DNA of 64,000 nt. Origin: Archangium lipolyticum. Its GTDB lineage: Bacteria; Myxococcota; Myxococcia; Myxococcales; Myxococcaceae. Of the stretch, positions 38,074-47,094 are shown piece after piece; the first letter of the stretch is position 1; the number at the start of each line of letters is the position of its first letter. A model generated the notes under the pieces. It was not told the DNA's origin, made no database searches, and was given only the letters and a program-made list of their open reading frames with translations. The DNA lies in the NCBI RefSeq assembly GCF_024623785.1, contig NZ_JANKBZ010000017.1:1-64000 (forward strand), read 5' to 3'. Position numbers and translations under genes: made by a program.

Positions 38074-38556
38074 TCAGCGGGAGATGGAGACGTCCGGCTC
38101 GCCCGCGCGCCACCAGCGGCGGAAGAGCTCACCCAGCGGCCACAGCACCAGCTGCTGCTCGGGCATCGACGCCGGGAGCGGCAGGGGGGCGGGGACGGGA
38201 ACGGAGGCGCGCAGGGCCCGCTCGAGCTCCACGGGCACAGGGGCCGATTCCTCCGTGAGGACCGCGGCGCCCCACCGGGCGCCCTCGCACAGCACGAAGG
38301 CCGCGCGGCCCCGCGCCAGCAGCGCGCCGCCGCCCGCGAGGGACGGACCGAGTGCCCGGGCCAGCCAGTCCTCCATCCGCGCCTGGGCGAGGGCCAGGGC
38401 ATCCCGGGGCTCCGCACCGTGAGCGCCGAGCGTCCACTCCGTCAGGAGGGCGAGGTCGCCCTCCTGGGTGAACCCGAAGGACCGGAAGAAGGCGTCGAGC
38501 GCCGCGCGGGTCTCCGGGGAGCAGAGGGGGGAGGTCGGCTTCTTCACGGTGTCCAT
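38074..38556 (-). CDS. Unknown protein within the glucan operon
   Basis: A 160-aa protein encoded between opgG and opgH. It starts inside the last codons of opgG (13-base overlap) with GGAG seven bases upstream, so it is translationally coupled. No signal peptide or membrane segment is seen; it has an N-terminal helical half (ETRAALDAFFRSFGF, EPRDALALAQARMEDWLARAL) and an alanine/valine/proline-rich second half ending LVLWPLGELFRRWWRAGE. I do not recognise it. The canonical enterobacterial operon has only two genes, so this may be a myxobacterial accessory that modulates glucan synthesis. That role is inferred from position alone. Confidence 0.75.
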   Translation of the reverse strand: MDTVKKPTSPLCSPETRAALDAFFRSFGFTQEGDLALLTEWTLGAHGAEPRDALALAQARMEDWLARALGPSLAGGGALLARGRAAFVLCEGARWGAAVLTEESAPVPVELERALRASVPVPAPLPLPASMPEQQLVLWPLGELFRRWWRAGEPDVSISR

Positions 38557-40055
38557 AGGTAACTCCATGTCTCGGTGAGGGTTGCGGATCCGCGTCGGAG
38601 GAAGCAGCGCAGCTCGGTGGGGGTACCCGCTTGTGGCACCAGCTCGAAGGTGACCCGCCAGCCGCCGGTGACGTCGTTGCGCTGCGCGATGGGCTGGAGG
38701 ATCTGTCCCTTCGAGGCCGTGATGACCGGCTCGACGGGCCCCGCGCCTTCCGGGCCACCGCGAGAGAACTCGAGGACGAAGCGCCGGGCGTTCGCCGTGC
38801 TGCCCGCGGCCACGCGCGTGGCGGTGGTGACGGCCACGGTGGGGCGCACGGGCGGCGCGTTGCCCCAGTGCAGCTTCCAGGCGAGGCGCAGCTCGGCCCC
38901 GGGGGCGAAGGGCGCCTCGGGCACCCAGAAGGCCACGATGTTGTCGTGCACCTCCTGCGGCGTGGGAATCTCCACCAGCTGCACCGAGCCGCGGCCCCAG
39001 TCGCCCACCGGCTCCACCCAGACGCCGGGACGCTTGTCGTAGCGCGCCTCCAGGTCCTCGTAGTTGGGGAAGGATTGATCGCGCTGCAACAGGCCGAAGG
39101 TGCGCAGGCCCTCCACCTGGAAGCTGGAGACGTTCAGCCGGGCCGGGTTCTGCAGCGGGCGCCACAGGTGCTCGCCATTCTTCATCCACAGGACGAGCCC
39201 GTCCGAGTCATGCACCTCGGGCCGGAAGTCGTCGTAGGCGCCCCGGTCGTTCTCCCCGAAGAGGTACATGCTGGTGAGCGGGGCCACCCCGAGCCGCTTC
39301 ACCGCCTTGCGCGCGTGGAGCGTCGCCTCGACCTCCACCACCGTCCGCTCGCCGGGGATGATGACGAAGCGGTAGGCGCCGGTGACGCTCGGGCTGTCCA
39401 GCAGCGCATGCACCACGACGCGGTCCGAGCCGGGGGCCGGCTTCTCCAGCCAGAACTCGCGGAACGAGGGGAACTCCTCGCCCTCGGGGAGCGCCGTGTC
39501 GATGGCCAGCCCGCGAGCGGACAGCCCGTACACGTTGCCCCGGCCCAGGGCGCGGAAGTAGCTGGCGCCCAGGAAGGACACCACCTCGTCGAAGTGGTCC
39601 GGCCGGTTGAGCGGGTGGGTGAGCCGGAAGCCCGCGAAGCCGTCCACGGGCTCGGGCTTCAGCTCCTTCACGAGCGAGCCATAGGTGAAGAGCTCCTGCG
39701 AGAAGCGCACCGGCTTCGCCTCACCGCCCTCCACCTCGTGCAGGCGGATGGGCGAGGTGTAGAGGAAGCCCGGGTGGAAGAACTGGGCCTGGAAGGGCAG
39801 GCCGGCATCGCGCCACCAGGCCCGCTCCGGGCGGTAGCGGATGTCCCGGTACTGGTCGTACGAGAGTTGCGCGTAGGCGGGAGGGAGCTTCGACTCCGGG
39901 GCCTGGTAGGGGCGGCTGGCCAGCTCGCGGGCCCGCTCCCGGACGGTCTCGGCGGTGAAGGACGGCTTCGCCCCGGCCACCATCGCCCACAACGCCCCGA
40001 GCGCACCCACCACTCGAGCCCTTCGTACAGCCCACTGCATTGACTTCACTCCCAT
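38544..40055 (-). CDS. mdoG: Periplasmic glucan biosynthesis protein OpgG/MdoG
   Basis: A 503-aa periplasmic protein of the OpgG/OpgD family, needed to branch or release the glucan backbone made by OpgH. A signal peptide (RRARVVGALGALWAMVAGA) ends near residue 29; the mature protein has family landmarks YDQYRDIRYRPERAWW, FQAQFFHPGFLY, YFRALGRGNVYGLSARGLAID and SMYLFGEND. Length matches the family (about 510 aa). AGGAAGG precedes ATG 40055; a second ATG five codons on, with GGGAG upstream, is an alternative. It is first in the operon with the small unknown gene and opgH. Confidence 0.95.
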   Translation of the reverse strand: MGVKSMQWAVRRARVVGALGALWAMVAGAKPSFTAETVRERARELASRPYQAPESKLPPAYAQLSYDQYRDIRYRPERAWWRDAGLPFQAQFFHPGFLYTSPIRLHEVEGGEAKPVRFSQELFTYGSLVKELKPEPVDGFAGFRLTHPLNRPDHFDEVVSFLGASYFRALGRGNVYGLSARGLAIDTALPEGEEFPSFREFWLEKPAPGSDRVVVHALLDSPSVTGAYRFVIIPGERTVVEVEATLHARKAVKRLGVAPLTSMYLFGENDRGAYDDFRPEVHDSDGLVLWMKNGEHLWRPLQNPARLNVSSFQVEGLRTFGLLQRDQSFPNYEDLEARYDKRPGVWVEPVGDWGRGSVQLVEIPTPQEVHDNIVAFWVPEAPFAPGAELRLAWKLHWGNAPPVRPTVAVTTATRVAAGSTANARRFVLEFSRGGPEGAGPVEPVITASKGQILQPIAQRNDVTGGWRVTFELVPQAGTPTELRCFLRRGSATLTETWSYLWTP

Positions 40056-40381
40056 GTCCTTCCTGGCGGGTTCCGCCGTGGCGAAAGCCGGTCAGCAACC
40101 CGTGTGCCATTCAGGCGGGGCACTCCGGAGTCACGGGATGTTCACGGGAGCGCACCTGCCCCGGACCCGGGTGCCATTGCGAAGCAAACGATTTCGCTGG
40201 GTTGGCGGGCCGCCTTCCCATGACCCCGGGAGTGGGGTGGGGAGGAGGGGTGTGGAGCATGGCAACAGCGGTGGGGCTGGAACTGTTCGCCTGGTCCACA
40301 ACGCGGGTTTCCAGGGTTCCTACACCCCGAGAACGAACTCCTCGTGCGGTGGTGCGAGGGCTCGAATAGAAAGGGCACCCC
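40056..40381. other. Divergent intergenic region opgG / AKR
   Basis: About 325 bases without a credible gene between divergent opgG and the aldo-keto reductase. Open frames cross it on both strands but are not protein-like. It should contain both promoters; I see no clear consensus element. Confidence 0.5.
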
Positions 40382-41416
40382 ATGGAATTCAGACAACTAG
40401 GTGGTTCGGGGTTCAAGGTTCCCGTGCTCAGCCTCGGCACCGGGACCTTTGGTGGTACCAACGAGTTCTTCAAGGGCTTCGGGAGCAGCGACGTGAAGGA
40501 GGCCACCCGGCTCGTCGACATCTCGCTCGACGCCGGGCTGAACATGTTCGACTCGGCCGACGTGTACTCCGGCGGAGTGGCCGAGGAGATCCTGGGCCAG
40601 GCGATCAAGGGCAGACGGGAGCGGGTGATCATCTCCACCAAGGCCACGTTCCGCGCGGGCCCGGGCCCCAATGACGTGGGCTCCTCGCGCCACCACCTCA
40701 TCCGGGCCTGCGAGGGAGCCCTGCGCCGGCTGGGCACCGATTACATCGACCTCTTCCAGCTCCACGGCTTCGACGCCGTCACGCCCGTGGAGGAGACGCT
40801 CAATGCGCTCGACGATCTCGTGCGGGCCGGGAAGATCCGCTACATCGGCTGCTCGAACTTCTCGGGCTGGCACCTGATGAAGTCACTGGGGGTGTCGGAG
40901 CGGTACAACCTGGCGCGCTACGTGGCCCATCAGGCGTACTACTCGCTGGTCGGGCGCGAGTACGAGTGGGAGCTGATGCCGCTGGGGCTCGACCAGAAGG
41001 TGAGCGCGGTGGTGTGGAGCCCGCTGGGGTGGGGACGGCTGACGGGGAAGATCCGGCGCGGCCAGCCGCTGCCGGAGGGCACGCGGCTGCAGAACGCCTT
41101 GACCGCTGGAGGCGGCCCTCAGGTCCCCGAGGAGTACCTCTACCGGGTCGTGGATGCCTTGGACGAGGTGGCGAAGGAGACGGGCAAGACGGTGCCGCAG
41201 ATCGCCCTGAACTGGCTGCTGCAGCGGCCGACGGTGGCCAACGTCATCATCGGCGCGCGCAACGAGGAGCAGCTGCGCCAGAACCTGGGGGCGATCGGCT
41301 GGAACCTCACGAAGGAGCAGGTGGCGAAGCTCGACGCGGCCAGCGCCACGCCCTCGGTCTACCCCTACTGGCACCAGCGGCAGTTCGTGGAGCGCAATCC
41401 GTTCCCGACGTCCTGA
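40382..41416 (+). CDS. Aldo/keto reductase
   Basis: A 344-aa NADPH-dependent oxidoreductase with the (beta/alpha)8 barrel of the AKR superfamily. The catalytic tetrad is intact: Asp and Tyr in NMFDSADVYSGG, Lys in ISTKATF, His in LFQLHGFD. The cofactor-binding end has VVWSPLGWGRLTGK and NVIIGARNEEQLRQNL. It resembles the AKR group of general carbonyl reductases with broad substrates. AAGGG lies seven bases before the ATG. It is monocistronic. In contrast to the AKR-like domain at 27844-30735, all catalytic residues are kept here. Confidence 0.93.
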   Translation: MEFRQLGGSGFKVPVLSLGTGTFGGTNEFFKGFGSSDVKEATRLVDISLDAGLNMFDSADVYSGGVAEEILGQAIKGRRERVIISTKATFRAGPGPNDVGSSRHHLIRACEGALRRLGTDYIDLFQLHGFDAVTPVEETLNALDDLVRAGKIRYIGCSNFSGWHLMKSLGVSERYNLARYVAHQAYYSLVGREYEWELMPLGLDQKVSAVVWSPLGWGRLTGKIRRGQPLPEGTRLQNALTAGGGPQVPEEYLYRVVDALDEVAKETGKTVPQIALNWLLQRPTVANVIIGARNEEQLRQNLGAIGWNLTKEQVAKLDAASATPSVYPYWHQRQFVERNPFPTS

Positions 41417-41480
41417 ACGGGTGACGGATGGGGGCGGGGAACCTGGGTGCATCCCCGTTCCCCGTCCTCGCTGTGTTCAT

Positions 41481-41903
41481 TCAGTACCGCGTGTTCTGGG
41501 CGATGGCCTTGCCCATGTCGTGCAGGGTCTGGAGCATGTTGGACAGCAGGTTGGTGCCGATGTTCTGCATGGAGGCCTGCATGGCCAGCTCCTTCTGCTG
41601 CTCCGGAGGGAGCTCGTCGAAGAGCTTCGCCGCGTCCTTCCCCATGTTCTTCTCGACCAGCTTCCGCATGTCGAAGCCCGGAGGCGGTGCCAGGGCGGCT
41701 TTCGTCCCGAGAGTGGCTGGCGGGTGGCTCAGGTTCGAGGCTCCACCCGTCGCGGAGTGGGGGCTGCTCCCGGCCAGCTCGAAGCCGCTCTGGCTGCCCG
41801 AGTGAACCACCTTCCCCAGGATCTCCCCCGCGGAGCGCAGGGCCGAGGTGGCGATCTTCCCGAGGTTGATGGAAGGAACGGAACCGAAATTTCCAATCCG
41901 CAT
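41481..41903 (-). CDS. Hypothetical protein downstream of sitAI
   Basis: A 140-aa protein with GGAGG five bases before its ATG. The N-terminal ~75 residues are serine/glycine/alanine-rich and probably unstructured; the C-terminal ~65 are helical (FDMRKLVEKNMGKDAAKLF, DELPPEQQKELAMQASMQN) with many methionines and glutamines. There is no signal peptide. It lies 116 bases downstream of the SitI-like immunity gene, in the same direction, so it may belong to that operon. Function is unknown. Confidence 0.75.
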   Translation of the reverse strand: MRIGNFGSVPSINLGKIATSALRSAGEILGKVVHSGSQSGFELAGSSPHSATGGASNLSHPPATLGTKAALAPPPGFDMRKLVEKNMGKDAAKLFDELPPEQQKELAMQASMQNIGTNLLSNMLQTLHDMGKAIAQNTRY

Positions 41904-42019
41904 GGCACCTCCAGAGGTGGGCGGCACGAAAAGAGTACGGACACGTCCGTGTCGTCCAGGAGTTATCGGAAGAACCCCCGCCGGAGTTTCCTGGGAATGT
42001 TCGAATCGGGAGGCCCGGC

Positions 42020-43271
<1,252 letters not shown>

Positions 43272-43398
43272 GGGGGGGTCTCCTTCCGCTCCTCTATCAG
43301 GACTGTGCCGAAAGGGAGGAGAGATGGTCGTCCTCTTCCTCCCTACCGAGCCATGCGGCGGCCCTTCCCACCCCGTCCGGGTTGTGGTGAGCTTGCCG

Positions 43399-43563
43399 CC
43401 GGTGCTCCTGGGGTCGCGTGCAGCCAGCCTTCCGTCCGCGATGTCACGTCGCGGCTGCTGACGTTACCCATTGAAGAACGACGCAGTACGAGGTCCGCCT
43501 GGCGGGCTACCCTGACCTCGTCTGCCTCTGCCGTGCAGGTGGCGGTGGCTCCAGGAGCACCGG
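43399..43563 (+). ncRNA. Retron msr-msd RNA locus
   Basis: A candidate retron RNA placed just before a retron reverse transcriptase. The flanks are inverted repeats: CCGGTGCTCCTGG (a1, 43399-43411) pairs perfectly with CCAGGAGCACCGG (a2, 43551-43563), extendable to 19 bp (to 43417/43545) with three G-U pairs. Inside a1 the tract GCAGCC (43421-43426) offers a branching guanosine in an AGC context (43423). An msr hairpin CCGCGA/TCGCGG spans 43436-43454. A larger msd hairpin follows: GCAG(T)ACGAGGTC (43483-43495) with GACCTCGTCTGC (43514-43525), enclosing a small hairpin. This predicts an msDNA of roughly 65 bases and an RNA of about 60. The exact branch point and ends are inferred. Confidence 0.78.
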
Positions 43564-43594
43564 TTTTCTCGCGCGGCCGCTCCGGGTGCACAGC

Positions 43595-45019
43595 ATGAAC
43601 CTCGCCAGCCTCCTCCTCGAACTGAAGCCCCTGCTGGCCGACCCCGATGCGAACTTCGATCGCATCACCGACCTGCTGGAGCGTCACCAGGGTCTGGCCG
43701 AGTACGAGGTGGCGCGCTTCTTCGTGAGCCGCTCGTGGAAGGAGCCCGTCGAGCGCAGGTTGCGCAGCGTGGATCCTCGCGAGCGCTCGAAGGGCGTGCG
43801 GCAGCTCCCGCTCATGTTCTCCAGCGCCGTGGCGGCCCGCCATCTCCGCTCGCGGGTGAAGGACGCGGACTCCCGGGTGGCCTCGAAGGCCCGGGCCGCG
43901 GTGCGCAAGCTGGGGCTCGCGGACGTGGCGCCTCCGGATTCCCGGGCGGAGCCCCCCCGCTACGGCAGCAAGAGCGTGGGCGGGTGGAACCCGACCGGCT
44001 GGAACTTCGGCCTCTTCCGGTCCGAGCTCCAGGGCTGGTCCGGGCGCATGCGGCGTCCACCGCCCACCTCGGGCGAGCTGCCCAGGTTGAGCACCCGTGC
44101 CGACGTGGCGAAGCTGGTGGGGGTGGACGTGTCCGAGCTGGATGCGCTGATGCGTCCGGGCACGGAGGCGGGCTCGGGCTACGTGGAGTTCGAGGTGCCC
44201 AAGCGCTCGGGTGGGGTGCGCCGCATCTCGGCGCCGCGCCAGAAGCTCAAGGAGGTGCAGCGGGCGCTCCTCGACCAGGTGCTCGCGCGCATGACACCGC
44301 ACCCGGCCGCGCATGGCTTCATCGAGGGCCGCTCCACGGTGAGCAATGCCGGGCCGCACGTGGGCTCCACGGTGGTGCTTCGGGTGGATCTGGAGGACTT
44401 CTTCCCCACGGTGCACTACCGCCGCGTGAAGGGCCTGTTCCTGGCGCACGGCTATGGAGAGGAGGTGGCCGGAGTGCTCGCCGGGCTCACCACCCACCGT
44501 CCGAAGTTGCCGGACGGGACGGTGGTGTGGCCGGGCGCGCTGCCGCAGGGAGCGCCCACGTCTCCCACCCTCGCCAACCTGGTGTGCCGCCGCATGGACG
44601 CGCGCCTCACCGCGCTGGCCACGAAGTTCGGCGCCACCTACACGCGCTACGCGGATGACCTGTCCTTCTCCTTCCGCGCGCCTCCCGAGCGTCTGGGCCG
44701 CTTCTTCTGGTGGATCAACGCCATCCTCCAGCAGGAGGGCTTCACCGAGAACGGACCGAAGCGGCGGGTGATGCGTCAGGGCTCGCGCCAGCGGGTGACG
44801 GGCCTCACGGTGAACCAGAAGGTCTCCATTCCTCGCGAGGAGCGGCGCCGCTTCAAGGCCATCCTGGCCAATTGCCGGCGGCACGGAGTGGCCTCGCAGG
44901 CGAGGGGACGGCCGGACTTCGAGCGTTGGCTGGAAGGTTACGCGGCCTACGTGCGCATGGTGCACCCGGAGCTGGGCGCGCGCTGGCAGCGAGAGGTGAA
45001 GGAGTTGCTCGGCCGATGA
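43595..45019 (+). CDS. Retron reverse transcriptase (Mx162-like)
   Basis: A 474-aa reverse transcriptase that primes from the 2'-OH of a guanosine in its own RNA to make multicopy branched msDNA. The catalytic motif is YADD (residues 352-355, TRYADDLSFSF). Retron-specific marks are present: NAGPH (251-255, motif X), PQGAPTSPTLANLVC (motif 4) and VTG (401-403, motif Y). The N-terminal ~170 residues are a helical extension as in the long myxobacterial retron enzymes such as Mx162. The ATG is 32 bases after the a2 repeat; an in-frame GTG three codons earlier is possible. No toxin or effector domain is fused. The stop overlaps a 27-aa ORF (ATGA). Confidence 0.95.
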   Translation: MNLASLLLELKPLLADPDANFDRITDLLERHQGLAEYEVARFFVSRSWKEPVERRLRSVDPRERSKGVRQLPLMFSSAVAARHLRSRVKDADSRVASKARAAVRKLGLADVAPPDSRAEPPRYGSKSVGGWNPTGWNFGLFRSELQGWSGRMRRPPPTSGELPRLSTRADVAKLVGVDVSELDALMRPGTEAGSGYVEFEVPKRSGGVRRISAPRQKLKEVQRALLDQVLARMTPHPAAHGFIEGRSTVSNAGPHVGSTVVLRVDLEDFFPTVHYRRVKGLFLAHGYGEEVAGVLAGLTTHRPKLPDGTVVWPGALPQGAPTSPTLANLVCRRMDARLTALATKFGATYTRYADDLSFSFRAPPERLGRFFWWINAILQQEGFTENGPKRRVMRQGSRQRVTGLTVNQKVSIPREERRRFKAILANCRRHGVASQARGRPDFERWLEGYAAYVRMVHPELGARWQREVKELLGR

Positions 45020-45099
45020 GCTCCCTTCGAGAGCTGCTGGCCTGGGTGGCCGCCCATCCGGACGATGTGGACTTCGCAAGCGGCTCGGAGACGGGCTGA
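45016..45099 (+). CDS. 27-aa ORF coupled to retron RT, possibly truncated gene
   Basis: A 27-codon ORF whose ATG overlaps the reverse transcriptase stop as ATGA, the hallmark of translational coupling. It reads MSSLRELLAWVAAHPDDVDF then a glycine/serine-rich tail. This resembles the first helix of some SMI1/KNR4 (SUKH)-type proteins in myxobacteria, which run on for ~150 more residues. It may therefore be the stub of a truncated retron partner, or a real micropeptide. I see no continuing frame. About 175 bases of non-coding DNA follow. Confidence 0.35.
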   Translation: MSSLRELLAWVAAHPDDVDFASGSETG

Positions 45100-45277
45100 A
45101 GCTCTGAGGGCTCCGCTTCGTCACGTTCCGGACAGACGCGGACCTCCTGAATTCCGACCGGGCGGGCAGGGGAGCCATGACTCCCCGCGTCGGGTCGGTT
45201 ACAGGATGGCGGACGTAGTACCGACTTCCCAGCCACCCGTTCCATGAGGTAGTACCGTGGACATTACTGGAGAAGAC

Positions 45278-45700
45278 ATGTCCACGACCATCACCATCAC
45301 AATGCAGGAGCGAAGGTTCTTCGAGCGCATCTACCAGGTCGTCGAGCAGGTGCCCCGGGGCAAGGTGACGACCTACGGCGATGTAGCGCTCATCGTCGGA
45401 GGGGATTGCGACGCGCGCATCGTGGGGCTCGCGATGGGGGACCTGGGGCCGCGCGCCGCCAAGGTGCCCTGGCAGCGCGTCATCAACCGCTCGGGAGGCA
45501 TCAGCACCCAGGGGTACAACCAGCGCGAGCTGCTGGTGGCCGAGGGGGTCGAGTTCGACGAGAAGGGGAAGGCGCTCCTGGAGCGCTTCCGCTGGGCCGG
45601 ACCCGACAAGGAGTGGGCGGTGAAGCACGGCTTCACCCCGCTGCCCGCGCGGGCCCCGAGCAAGGAAGAAGAGGACAAGTCGCAGTTGCGTCTGTTTTGA
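45278..45700 (+). CDS. Alkyltransferase-like (ATL) DNA repair protein
   Basis: A 140-aa member of the MGMT/ATL family that binds O6-alkylguanine and flags it for nucleotide excision repair. The helix-turn-helix core VPRGKVTTYGDVALIVGG is at residues ~27-44. Where alkyltransferases have PCHRV, the sequence has P64-W65-Q66-R67-V68, so the acceptor cysteine is replaced by tryptophan and no alkyl transfer can occur, exactly as in bacterial and yeast ATL proteins. The C-terminus adds a lysine/glutamate tail. GGAG lies six bases before ATG 45278; a GTG at 45257 is an alternative. It is followed by an amidohydrolase gene 32 bases on. Confidence 0.9.
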   Translation: MSTTITITMQERRFFERIYQVVEQVPRGKVTTYGDVALIVGGDCDARIVGLAMGDLGPRAAKVPWQRVINRSGGISTQGYNQRELLVAEGVEFDEKGKALLERFRWAGPDKEWAVKHGFTPLPARAPSKEEEDKSQLRLF

Positions 45701-45732
45701 GGTCTCCGGGGGCGTCATATACTCGCGCCCCC

Positions 45733-47094
45733 ATGGAAGGCCGCCTGGTCCTCAAGAATTGCTCCATCTTCCGCGCGGACGGCCGGGGGCGCACCGGGAT
45801 GGCCATCGTCGTCGAGGATGGTCTCATCCGCCGGGTCGCTCCCGATGCCGACGTGCCCGTGCTGCCCGGGGATTGGGAGGTCTCCTGCCGCGGGCGGCTG
45901 GTGCTTCCCGGCCTCGTGGACTGCCACTCCCACCTGGTGGGCGATCTGCTCTCGCCGGCCTCGGGAGAGGTCCTCCTGCACCCACCCCAGGCGCGGCTCG
46001 ACTATGAGCGGCGCCTGTCCTCGCGCCTCACCGCCCAGGACGTGGAGGTGCTCTCCCTGCATGCCATGGCCCGGGCCCTTCATTCGGGCGTCACCCTGGC
46101 GGTGGAGCACCTGTCCTGCCCGGGGGACGTGGCCGGGGGGCTCGAGGCCCAGGCGCGCGCGGCGGAGCGGCTCGGCCTGCGCCTGGTGTCGAGCCATGCC
46201 ACCCACAGCCTCGACGGTGCTCCCCTGGCCGACGCTCAGGCCGAGGCCAATGCCGACTTCGTGCGCCGCCGGAGTTCCCATCCGCTCGTGCGCGGCGCGC
46301 TCGGCTTCCACGCCTCGTGGACGAGCGGGGACTCGCTGCTGCGCAGGCTCGGCGTGCTGCGCGAGGTCTCCGGCGCACCCGTCGTCTTCCACCTCTCCGA
46401 GGGTGACCATGACCTGGCCACCACCTGGGAGCACCATGGGCAGCGGGTGGTGCCCCGGCTGGAGTCCTTCGGGCTGCTCGGGCCACTCTCGGTGGCCGCG
46501 TACGCGCGCTCCGTGGACGACGCCGAGTCCATCCGCCTGGCCCAGTCCGGCACCTGCGTGGCGCTCGGCCCCGGGGCGGCGCTCCTCGTCGAGCCCAGTG
46601 GCCGGGCCCTGGAGACGCTGCTCGGGCGCCAGAACCTGATGGGACTGGGCAGTGGTGGGCACGGCAACCTCTGGGACGCGCTGGCCGCCGCGCTCGTGAC
46701 GGCGGTGGGGGCGGCGCGGGGCTCGCGGCTGGTGGACCCGGATGGCGTGCTGGTGCAGCTCTTCGCGGATGGCCCGGCGGAGGTGTGCTCGCGCCTCTTC
46801 GGCGTCCCCTCCGGCGCGGTGGAGGAGGGACGGCTCGCGGACCTGGTGGTGTTCGACTGCGTGCCCTCCGTCGAGCAGGACAGCGGGCAGGCCCCGCATC
46901 TGCTGGGGCAGATCGGGCGTTCCCGGGTGGCGTGGAACATCGTGCACGGCCGTGTCACCATCCGCGAGGGGCAGCTGCTCGGCGTGGACGAGGTGGAGCT
47001 GGCGCACGAGGCCGCCCGCGTCCTCACCTCCGTGCGGGCGCGTGCCCGTGCCTGGGATGCCGAGACTCCCGGGGGCCCGGTGGGCGGGGGATGA
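45733..47094 (+). CDS. Amidohydrolase-family deaminase/hydrolase
   Basis: A 453-aa metal-dependent hydrolase of the amidohydrolase superfamily, closest in layout to the SsnA/ATZ-TRZ group of aminohydrolases. The N-terminal beta-sandwich (1-60) leads into LPGLVDCHSHLVGD, the metal-binding His-x-His at about residues 65-67. Further ligands are plausible in VVFHLSEGDHD and GALGFHASW, and the final Asp in NLMGLGSGGHGNLWDAL seems altered from the usual D-G. The C-terminal strand region has GRLADLVVFD. Substrate is unknown; the altered ending makes activity uncertain. The next gene starts within its stop (ATGA). Confidence 0.82.
   Translation: MEGRLVLKNCSIFRADGRGRTGMAIVVEDGLIRRVAPDADVPVLPGDWEVSCRGRLVLPGLVDCHSHLVGDLLSPASGEVLLHPPQARLDYERRLSSRLTAQDVEVLSLHAMARALHSGVTLAVEHLSCPGDVAGGLEAQARAAERLGLRLVSSHATHSLDGAPLADAQAEANADFVRRRSSHPLVRGALGFHASWTSGDSLLRRLGVLREVSGAPVVFHLSEGDHDLATTWEHHGQRVVPRLESFGLLGPLSVAAYARSVDDAESIRLAQSGTCVALGPGAALLVEPSGRALETLLGRQNLMGLGSGGHGNLWDALAAALVTAVGAARGSRLVDPDGVLVQLFADGPAEVCSRLFGVPSGAVEEGRLADLVVFDCVPSVEQDSGQAPHLLGQIGRSRVAWNIVHGRVTIREGQLLGVDEVELAHEAARVLTSVRARARAWDAETPGGPVGGG

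Noticed and set aside
36211-38562. 783-aa plus-strand frame opposite opgH
   Set aside because: Antisense of a glycosyltransferase with intact motifs; composition is Gln/Arg/His-rich.
45215-45257. Nine-base direct repeat GTAGTACCG, 34 bases apart, before the ATL gene
   Set aside because: A single 9-base pair of copies can be chance and there is no regulator or family knowledge to support an operator.
43343-45718. 791-aa minus-strand frame spanning the retron
   Set aside because: It covers the reverse transcriptase and retron RNA in antisense and has only low-complexity composition.
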